Shown here: positions 31,206 to 36,322 of the stretch, one piece after another
How the letters are laid out: every line of letters starts with the position of its first letter
Numbering within the stretch: the stretch's first letter is position 1
Source of the DNA: JAGOUB01 sp964648045
GTDB lineage: Bacteria; Patescibacteriota; Gracilibacteria; Peribacterales; Peribacteraceae
Reading direction: 5' to 3'
NCBI GenBank assembly: GCA_964648045.1
Contig: CAZYNU010000008.1
Span: 1 to 36,322 of the forward strand
Length of the DNA stretch: 36,322 nt
Program-made: the position numbers and the translations under genes
The notes under the pieces: generated by a model
What the model was told of the DNA's origin: nothing
Databases searched by the model: none
What the model saw: the letters and a program-made list of their open reading frames with translations, nothing else

Positions 31206-31289
31206 ATGACGGGTTGGAAAGACGACCGCCCCTGGCTTCCCAGCCACCTCGGTCGGCGTCGATCCCTCCTGTCTCCCCCTCCTCGCTGA
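31206..31289 (+). CDS. Possible 27-residue micro-ORF
   Basis: An ATG at 31206 preceded by AGGA with a 5-nt gap encodes a 27-residue Arg/Pro-rich peptide (starts MTGWKDDRPW, ends LLSPPPR), with its TGA inside the terminator stem. The purine motif is partly sequestered in the first hairpin. Coding is uncertain; the Arg/Pro composition may only reflect the GC-rich stems. Confidence 0.3.
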   Translation: MTGWKDDRPWLPSHLGRRRSLLSPPPR

Positions 31290-31318
31290 CTCGCCAGCTT
31301 GAGGAGGGGGATTTTTTT
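31274..31318 (+). terminator. Rho-independent terminator (+ strand)
   Basis: An 11-bp perfect stem (31274-31284 with 31301-31311) followed by seven T at 31312-31318. No T-tract on the other strand, so it does not serve the convergent hpf gene. Confidence 0.9.
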
Positions 31319-31323
31319 CGCAT

Positions 31324-31710
31324 TCAGGCAGCCAGGGCCAATTCGGATTCCTCTACGGATTCCGGCCGCTCGTAGCGGGCGGCGATGTGGGCATTAAAGC
31401 GGCCCGTATGCGTCTCCTTGTAGCGCTTGATCTGCGGTTCGAGTTTCTCGATGCAGCGGTCGACGGCCTCGGAGGCACGGGCTCGGCGCGACTCGGCGCG
31501 CAACACTGCCCGCGGCAGCGAGACGGTCACCATCACCTTCACGCTGTCGCGGCTCTTGGCCGTTTGCCGAGCCTCTGTTTCGACTCGGATAGTCGAAGCC
31601 TCGTCCTTGAGGCGGTCGCAGTACGTGGCCAGTTTTCCGATCTTGCGCGCGAGCAGCGGCAGCTCCTCGGCGCTGTAGACGATCCCTTTCTCGAAGTGCT
31701 GAACGTTCAT
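31324..31710 (-). CDS. Ribosome hibernation-promoting factor / RaiA-like
   Basis: A 128-residue protein of the short HPF/RaiA type that binds the 30S subunit in slow growth. Features are an MNVQHFEKG start with the YSAEELPLLARKIGKL helix, the VKVMVTVSLP strand, RAESRRARASEAVDRCIEKLEPQIKRYKE and a short tail. The ATG at 31710 is chosen from the family start. The leader is 31 nt, C-rich, with TTCTTTCCCCC and no Shine-Dalgarno. Confidence 0.85.
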   Translation of the reverse strand: MNVQHFEKGIVYSAEELPLLARKIGKLATYCDRLKDEASTIRVETEARQTAKSRDSVKVMVTVSLPRAVLRAESRRARASEAVDRCIEKLEPQIKRYKETHTGRFNAHIAARYERPESVEESELALAA

Positions 31711-31747
31711 AAGAAGAGGGGGGGGAAAGAAGCAACTCCGCACTTTA
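31711..31747 (-). promoter_or_regulatory. hpf promoter -10 and pyrimidine-rich leader
   Basis: TAAAGT at 31747-31742 then 31 nt to the ATG at 31710. The leader shares TTCTTTCCCCC and the exact 31-nt distance with the lipoprotein gene (18300-18264). No strong -35 is visible. Confidence 0.5.
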
Positions 31748-31811
31748 CTCCTCATGGCGGCGAATCACACGCACTTCGGGCTGCCGGCTGGCAAAAGGGG
31801 TGCTCCTGTGC

Positions 31812-31843
31812 TATACTGAAAGGAAATTCCCACACAAACCCAC
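31812..31843 (+). promoter_or_regulatory. Promoter of the three-gene Ala-rich cluster
   Basis: TGCTATACT is an extended -10 (hexamer 31812-31817), followed by 26 nt to the ATG at 31844. The 26 nt hold AAAGGA near the 5' end, too far from the start to be a Shine-Dalgarno, and then a C/A-rich stretch. Confidence 0.6.
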
Positions 31844-32734
31844 ATGAATCTCGTTTCCAGCACCACCGGTTCCGACGGGGCATTTGAGTCCCGCCCTGAC
31901 CGTGTGAATCCTTTGGGTCGCTCCGAGGTGCTTCGTGGTACGAACCTGCAGCTCAACAACCTAGGCGAACAGATTAACCGTGCCACCGAGGCCTTTACCC
32001 GCCTGCTTGGCGAGGTGTCGAAAGCGGTAGGGCGCTATGGCTCGGTGCAGCTGGAGAACCTTCAGCAGATGCCGATTTTCCCCGAGCCGATCCGCGCGCT
32101 CATGGGCATGCTCTCCAAGAGTCCCGAGGCGCTTGCCGCCCAATTGAACCGCATGATTCCGAATCATGCCGCTAACCGTCCGTTGGCCAATAACCAGGTC
32201 GGCTGGGTGGACGCGACGCGCGCCGAAGATCGCACGCTGCTCGGTCAACTGGCCGCCCAGATCGATCGCGTGCGTGGCAACGGCAATGGTCCGGCGATTG
32301 GCGCCTTCTTCTCCCAGCTTGCCGCCGCCGTGGGCACCAATGCCAACATCTCCCTGGCCGACGTCGTCACCCGCGCCCGCGCCCTGGCGCCCGCCGCCCC
32401 GTCGACGACTCCGGCCGGTGCGCCCGCACCGCTGACTGTTGCCCCGGCTGCCGCCCCCTCGGTGATTGCGGCTTTGGGTGCGAACGAAACGCTGCGCGTG
32501 GGCGAGAAGCGCACGATTGCCGTGCCCTTTGCGACTGAGGTGACCGTTCAGGGCCAGGAAGGTCGTCTGCCTGCCAGCACGGCTGGTGCCGTGACCGTCG
32601 GCGGTTTGAAGCTGCTGCGCGGCCAGAATGAGAACACGGTGACGGTGGAGGTGGCCACTGGTGCCGCTGCTGGTGCACGTACGCTGAAGTTCGGTACCGA
32701 AACGCGCATTCTGACCATCCGCGCCAACGACTGA
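31844..32734 (+). CDS. Uncharacterised Ala-rich protein A of three-gene cluster
   Basis: Not recognised. A 296-residue protein without signal peptide or membrane segment. It has a helical N-terminal region, an Ala/Pro-rich linker (about 182-206) and a beta-rich C-terminal domain (about 207-296) ending in RTLKFGTETRILTIRAND. Two stretches resemble each other: AFTRLLGEVSKAVGRYGSV (starting at 50) and AFFSQLAAAVGTNANISLA (154-172), suggesting an internal repeat. Similar stretches occur in proteins B and C. The 4-nt gap to gene B implies co-transcription. Confidence 0.82.
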   Translation: MNLVSSTTGSDGAFESRPDRVNPLGRSEVLRGTNLQLNNLGEQINRATEAFTRLLGEVSKAVGRYGSVQLENLQQMPIFPEPIRALMGMLSKSPEALAAQLNRMIPNHAANRPLANNQVGWVDATRAEDRTLLGQLAAQIDRVRGNGNGPAIGAFFSQLAAAVGTNANISLADVVTRARALAPAAPSTTPAGAPAPLTVAPAAAPSVIAALGANETLRVGEKRTIAVPFATEVTVQGQEGRLPASTAGAVTVGGLKLLRGQNENTVTVEVATGAAAGARTLKFGTETRILTIRAND

Positions 32735-32738
32735 TCCC

Positions 32739-33899
32739 ATGGTCGCACCCCTCTCTCCCGACACGGCCCCCGCAGAACGCCCGACGCCCGCTAGCGTTCG
32801 CGAGCAGATTGCGGCCGTGCGCGCCCAGATCACCAGTGCCCGCGAGTCGACCGACCGTGCCGAGCGCACGCGCGTGGCCCGCGCGACGCACGCGCGTCTG
32901 GGCGAACTGCGCACGCTCGTCGGCCGCCTGGAGGACGCCGACCGTCCCGGTGTTCAGACTGACCTTGATACTGCTGCCCGCGATCACTCCGAGCTCTCGG
33001 TGAGCGCGCTTGAGGAGCCCGGCGCTCCGGCCCCCGAAGGCTTGCCTGAGCCCGAGGTGGAGCCCGAGCCGGTCGACCAGCCTGCCCCGCCCGCCACCGA
33101 GCTTGGCACCGGCACGTTCCGCGCGCCCTTCCCGAACCCGACCACCCTCACGCAGCGCTTCGATAACGCCTTGGCGCGTGCGTCCTTCTATGCCGGCCGC
33201 GCCGGCCGCTGGGTACGTGAACGCTTTTCGCAGAACCCGGCCGCGGCGCCCATCATGACGGCCGTCGGTATGACCGCGGTCATGGGCTTGGTTCGCCAAT
33301 TGCTGCCCGGCGGCGGTGCGGTCACTACGGCCGTGGAAACGCAGCTCACCACAAACTTGAACGCCATGGCTGGCGCCGGTGACATTCTGGCGCCGCTGCA
33401 GAATCAATTGCAGGTGGTGCGCCTCACGCTCGCTCGCACGCGCGGCGACGAGAATAACCTGCAAATTCTCAAGACGCTCCAACAGAACGCCACCGCCACG
33501 GGCACCGATGCCAACGCCTTCTTGTTGCGCCTCGCTCAGGCCGCCGGCCGTCGCTACCGCGGTTCGGTAACGCTGCCCCAGCTGGTGTCACTGGCCCAGG
33601 AGACGGCCGGTGCCGCTCCGGCGGCCACGGTCGCTTCCATTGAAATTCCCAACACGGGCCTGGCTGTGACGCGCAGCTTCGACCGCACTTTCGCCCTTAC
33701 GCCGGCCACCGCCCCCGTGACCGTGAATGGTGCCGCGCTCACGGCCACTCCCATTCGCATCGGTCAACTCACTGTGACGCGCACGACAAGCGGCCTTCGT
33801 ATTCAGCGCAGCAACGTTGCCGCCGCCGCTGCCACCGTTACGCTCGGCGTCGGTGCGCCTCCCACCGCCATCACGCGCGCGCTTCGCGTTGCCGCCTGA
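32739..33899 (+). CDS. Uncharacterised Ala-rich protein B of three-gene cluster
   Basis: Not recognised. A 386-residue protein. The N-terminus is a probable coiled coil (17-66, basic and Ala/Arg-rich), then an acidic Pro/Glu-rich linker (92-122). A basic stretch (RWVRERF) and a hydrophobic segment (about 168-190, possible membrane contact) follow. Then comes a helical part with AFLLRLAQAAGRRYRGSV (260-277), similar to the repeats in protein A, and a beta-rich C-terminus (300-386) resembling the last domain of protein A. No Shine-Dalgarno; the start is translationally close to gene A. Confidence 0.82.
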   Translation: MVAPLSPDTAPAERPTPASVREQIAAVRAQITSARESTDRAERTRVARATHARLGELRTLVGRLEDADRPGVQTDLDTAARDHSELSVSALEEPGAPAPEGLPEPEVEPEPVDQPAPPATELGTGTFRAPFPNPTTLTQRFDNALARASFYAGRAGRWVRERFSQNPAAAPIMTAVGMTAVMGLVRQLLPGGGAVTTAVETQLTTNLNAMAGAGDILAPLQNQLQVVRLTLARTRGDENNLQILKTLQQNATATGTDANAFLLRLAQAAGRRYRGSVTLPQLVSLAQETAGAAPAATVASIEIPNTGLAVTRSFDRTFALTPATAPVTVNGAALTATPIRIGQLTVTRTTSGLRIQRSNVAAAAATVTLGVGAPPTAITRALRVAA

Positions 33900-33914
33900 T
33901 CTCCCACTCTGCCT

Positions 33915-35027
33915 ATGCCGCCCTCCGGAACCCCCGCCGAGACTCCGCGTACGTCGCCCCTCACGCGCACGTACGACGACCTGGTTAATCAGATTCACGA
34001 CCTAAGCGGTCGTCCGGCGGATGCGCCCGCCCTCACGTTGGCCGAAGTGCCAAACCCGGAGGCTGCCCGCGCTCTGGCCGTCGGCCGTTCGCATGACTCA
34101 CTGACGGTGCTTGCCTCGCAGGTCCGCCAACTGCAGGATCGCCAGGCTGCCCGGAGCGATGTCTCGCTGGAGCTAGGCGCCCTGCACGATGCCATTATCT
34201 CGCAGACACATAATCGTCCCGAGATTAATACTGCCGCCAACTTTGCCAGAGAGGGCATGCAGGGTCTTGGCCGTTTTGGCGAGCGTCTGTTGAACCCGAA
34301 TAATAATGTCAGCGTAGGGAACCGCTTGCTCGACGGCACGGTTGCGGCTGTTGGTGCTGCTGCCCTGGGGACCGCAATGCTGAAGCTCTGGAATCTCGGT
34401 AATGGCCAGCGCGATCCGACGAATCCTTCCAGAAGGATTAACCAGTGGCCCGCCTGGATCCGATTTCTCATGAAGCCAATCAAGGCGTTGGCGATCACGG
34501 GCGGCACCCTCGGTGCGGGCTGGTTGGCCATGCGCTATGTCGACTCTCGTGTCCAGTCCGATGAAGTGAATCTCGATAACCCCGACCGTCGCGGCGCCAC
34601 TGCCACCGCTCTGAATACCCGTAATCAAGCTTTGGGCGAGATCCGCGCTGCTGATACGCGCACGAACCTACGCGGCGTGGAGCTGACGGCACTCTCTCTG
34701 CCAATTCGTATGCCTAGCGGTAAACTCCTGCGCTTCGTTACGAATGGCAGCGCCGCACTCGTTCGTCGTCAGACTGTGGCAGCCGGCACGAACGCCCTCA
34801 CCGAGTCGATCCAGATGCAGGTCGACGCCATTCATACCGATGCCAATGGCGAGTTCGTCGTGAAGCAGGGCGCCAAGACCATCTACGTTCCGGCGGCCGA
34901 TTTCTACAGTGCCGTCGAGGGCGCCGCCCTGGGCACACCGATGGTGCTGGGAGGCTTTAATAATCCGCGCGCGATGACGGGTCGCAGTCCCGATTCGATC
35001 ACGGTCAACTGGCAGGTCACCCCCTGA
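33915..35027 (+). CDS. Uncharacterised protein C of three-gene cluster, two TM segments
   Basis: Not recognised. A 370-residue protein. The N-terminal half is helical with two stretches reminiscent of the A/B repeat (DLVNQIHDLSGRPADAPALT from 22, and VRQLQDRQAARSDVSLELGA). Two membrane segments follow (about 138-160 and 186-207), then a beta-rich C-terminal domain with VELTALSLPIRMPSGKLLRF. It starts 15 nt after gene B. The cluster might form a membrane-linked assembly, which is inference. Confidence 0.8.
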   Translation: MPPSGTPAETPRTSPLTRTYDDLVNQIHDLSGRPADAPALTLAEVPNPEAARALAVGRSHDSLTVLASQVRQLQDRQAARSDVSLELGALHDAIISQTHNRPEINTAANFAREGMQGLGRFGERLLNPNNNVSVGNRLLDGTVAAVGAAALGTAMLKLWNLGNGQRDPTNPSRRINQWPAWIRFLMKPIKALAITGGTLGAGWLAMRYVDSRVQSDEVNLDNPDRRGATATALNTRNQALGEIRAADTRTNLRGVELTALSLPIRMPSGKLLRFVTNGSAALVRRQTVAAGTNALTESIQMQVDAIHTDANGEFVVKQGAKTIYVPAADFYSAVEGAALGTPMVLGGFNNPRAMTGRSPDSITVNWQVTP

Positions 35028-35048
35028 GCGCGCCCGCTTTCTTTCGGG

Positions 35049-35061
35049 TAAGATGGGTGCC
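35049..35061 (+). promoter_or_regulatory. DUF212 gene promoter, leaderless layout
   Basis: TAAGAT at 35049-35054, then 7 nt, then the ATG at 35062. An ATG at 35053 lies inside the -10 hexamer and is therefore excluded. Confidence 0.5.
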
Positions 35062-35481
35062 ATGCATCGGTTGTTCGCGACCTATCTCTTCCTCATCCCG
35101 CTGGCCGTCTTAGTCCTGACGGAACTCTGCAAGTTCGTCGTGCACTACCTGCGCTCGGGCAATTGGGAGGAGAAGCTCTTCCATCCCGGTGGCTTCCCCA
35201 GCTCGCACTCGGCCTTCGTCACATCGCTCATGTTGGTTGTCTGGAAGCGGCAGGGGATCGAGTCGACCGAGTTCGCCATTGCTTTCATCCTGGCCTGCAT
35301 CGTTTGGTATGACGCGGTGGCCGTGCGCCGCCAGCTGGGCCAGCAGGCGCAGATCCTGAACCGCCTGCAGCACTGGGAGCACCTCAAGGAGCGTTTGGGC
35401 CACTCATTCACCGAGGTGCTGGGCGGCATCGCCTTTGGCGCCTGCGTGACGGTGATTGGGTTCTCGCTGTTCGTGAACTGA
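35062..35481 (+). CDS. Divergent PAP2 family membrane protein (DUF212)
   Basis: A 139-residue protein with about four membrane segments. The family signature is complete: PGGFPSSHSAFVTSL, the WYDAVAVRRQLGQQAQILN block and the KERLGHSFTEVLGG motif near the C-terminus. PAP2 relatives are acid phosphatases; members of this divergent group have no firmly assigned substrate and could act on lipid or polyprenyl phosphates. It converges on proS with 3 bp between the stops. Confidence 0.93.
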   Translation: MHRLFATYLFLIPLAVLVLTELCKFVVHYLRSGNWEEKLFHPGGFPSSHSAFVTSLMLVVWKRQGIESTEFAIAFILACIVWYDAVAVRRQLGQQAQILNRLQHWEHLKERLGHSFTEVLGGIAFGACVTVIGFSLFVN

Positions 35482-35484
35482 CGC

Positions 35485-36322
35485 TCAGTAGGCCTTCGCG
35501 AAGAGGGCCATCGTGACGGCGGGCGCGCCCGAGAGCACGTCCTTCTTGCCGTTCGCGCCGCCCTCCGTTTCGGGCAGCAGGCGGATGGTGGCCTTCGTCT
35601 TGTCCTTGATCTTCTCGGCCGTGGCCAGCGTGCCGTCCCACGGCGCCCAGGCGAAGCCGCCGGCCTCCATCTTCTCCTCCAGCTCCGCGAACGTCTCGAC
35701 GGTGGAGGTGCGCTCCTTTAAGAAGGTTTCGGCGCTCTCGAGCATGCGGCGGTGGATGTCCTCCAGGCGATCCTGGAGATTGGCCTCCGTGCAGGCGCCG
35801 ACGTCGATCTGGCTCTTCTCGGCGGTGTCGCGGTCGACGATTGTCACCTTCTTCTCTTGCAGGTCGCGCGGGCCGACCTCGATGCGGACGGGCACGCCCT
35901 TGATCTCCCACTCGTTGAATTTGAAGCCTGGCGACTTATTGTCGCGGTCGTCGATTTTCACGCGCACCGAGCCGAGCGCCTTCTTGATGGCGGCGCAGTT
36001 CTCGAGCACCAAAACGCGCTCCTCGTCGGTCTTGTAGATGGGCACGATCACGACCTGCACCGGCGCCACGCGGGGCGGTAGCTTGAGGCCTTTGGCGTCG
36101 CCGTGCACCACGATGATGGTGCCGATGATGCGTGTGGAGAGGCCCCAGCTGGTGGTCCAGGGCGACTGCTTCTGGCCGGACTCGTCCAGGTAGCTAATGC
36201 CGTAGGCGGCCGAGAACTCGTTGCCCAGGTTGTGCGAGGTTCCGGCCTGGATGGCCTTTCCGTCGCGGGCGAGGGCCTCGGTCGTGAGCGTGTAGAGGGC
36301 ACCGGCAAACTTCTCGTGTTCG
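35485..36322 (-). CDS. proS: Prolyl-tRNA synthetase, archaeal/type-3 form (C-terminal part)
   Basis: The window holds the last 279 codons; the N-terminus is beyond the right edge. Visible are class II aaRS motif-3 region sequences (GTSHNLGNEFSAAYGI, TSWGLSTRIIG), the IIVVHGDAKGLKLPPRVAP block, the anticodon-binding domain (VVIVPIYKTDEER, GVPVRIEVGPRDL) and the type-3 C-terminal tail ending in FAKAY. The bacterial editing-domain form (INS) cannot be judged here, but the sequence reads as the archaeal/eukaryal type. Confidence 0.95.
   Translation of the reverse strand, partial: EHEKFAGALYTLTTEALARDGKAIQAGTSHNLGNEFSAAYGISYLDESGQKQSPWTTSWGLSTRIIGTIIVVHGDAKGLKLPPRVAPVQVVIVPIYKTDEERVLVLENCAAIKKALGSVRVKIDDRDNKSPGFKFNEWEIKGVPVRIEVGPRDLQEKKVTIVDRDTAEKSQIDVGACTEANLQDRLEDIHRRMLESAETFLKERTSTVETFAELEEKMEAGGFAWAPWDGTLATAEKIKDKTKATIRLLPETEGGANGKKDVLSGAPAVTMALFAKAY

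Larger units (their letters stand above)
31181..31318 (+). ncRNA. Candidate small structured RNA or micro-ORF mRNA
   Basis: Between its own promoter and terminator the sequence folds into three hairpins: CCTGCG/CGCAGG at 31184-31199 (loop TACG), CGACCG/CGGTCG (31223-31228 with 31250-31255) enclosing TGGCT/AGCCA (31233-31237 with 31242-31246), and the terminator stem. No known RNA family signature (SRP RNA, 6S, tRNA, tmRNA) was seen. It also contains the 27-codon ORF listed separately, so it could be a short mRNA. Confidence 0.45.

Noticed and set aside
31181..31318. SRP RNA or 6S RNA identity for the small transcript
   Set aside because: The conserved SRP GGAAG/AGCAG loop and the 6S open-bubble layout were not found.
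32367..33482. A 371-codon antisense frame across the Ala-rich cluster
   Set aside because: Arg/Gly-rich low-complexity translation typical of shadow frames; the forward genes have a promoter, close spacing and domain-like structure.
1..36322. Alternative code (TGA as Gly), CRISPR arrays, IS elements, tRNAs
   Set aside because: TGA is used as a normal stop at many gene ends; no regularly spaced repeats, transposase genes or tRNA-like T-arm/acceptor pairs were seen.

Overview
The window is a gene-dense, GC-rich bacterial chromosome segment with about 40 protein genes, no tRNA or rRNA that I can recognise, no CRISPR array and no insertion sequence. TGA is used freely as a stop, so the code is standard. 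Gene content points to a Patescibacteria/CPR-type genome. It has VanW and DUF5667/FecR-type surface proteins, a class-A PBP, a double-length ThyX-like protein, a divergent PAP2 (DUF212) protein, an archaeal/type-3 prolyl-tRNA synthetase, many short intergenic gaps and orphan genes, and very few Shine-Dalgarno (SD) sequences. The phylum is inference; a 16S or ribosomal-protein tree would settle it.

Layout. 1-7086: a structured or leader-like region with a terminator, a TMTC-like membrane TPR protein, ndk plus a mannose-6-P isomerase-type cupin, a DUF1858/A-type Fe-S carrier fusion, a C-terminal processing protease, RNase H and a VanW protein. 7048-12835: recO and an FtsX-like permease run leftward, diverging from a tightly coupled pilin-like/TPR/PBP1 operon. 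12838-14692: three orphan genes, each with its own sigma70-type promoter and intrinsic terminator. 14694-21111: housekeeping genes (yebC, folA, thyX-like, lipoprotein, exonuclease, def, gatB). 21235-21980: a fourth autonomous orphan gene. 22025-29004: leftward genes efp, an anti-sigma/FecR-like protein, an ECF sigma factor, an O-antigen ligase-like protein, a UPP synthase and gpmI, which look like an envelope-linked run. 29088-31076: a small membrane protein, then trmD-DUF167-wecG/tagA. 31147-31318: an unassigned small transcript unit. 31324-31710: hpf/raiA. 31812-35027: three tandem uncharacterised Ala-rich proteins that seem to share a helical motif. 35062-36322: a DUF212 protein and the C-terminal part of proS.

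The most notable global signal is how genes start. At least ten start codons lie exactly 6-7 nt after a -10 hexamer, which predicts leaderless mRNAs. They are family-supported at several genes (trmD, gpmI, thyX), and several start with GTG. A second set (ndk, the lipoprotein gene, hpf, possibly efp) has a 30-31 nt, pyrimidine-rich, G-poor leader without an SD. Clear GAGG/AGGA-type SD sequences are seen almost only at the orphan genes and at a 27-codon micro-ORF, and those orphan genes also have -35 boxes and strong terminators. This suggests a different expression regime, possibly reflecting acquisition or special expression.

Other points worth follow-up are a tandem ThyX-like protein whose two halves keep complementary parts of the ThyX motif, an EF-P whose loop tip aligns to Gln instead of Lys/Arg, and the three-gene Ala-rich cluster.
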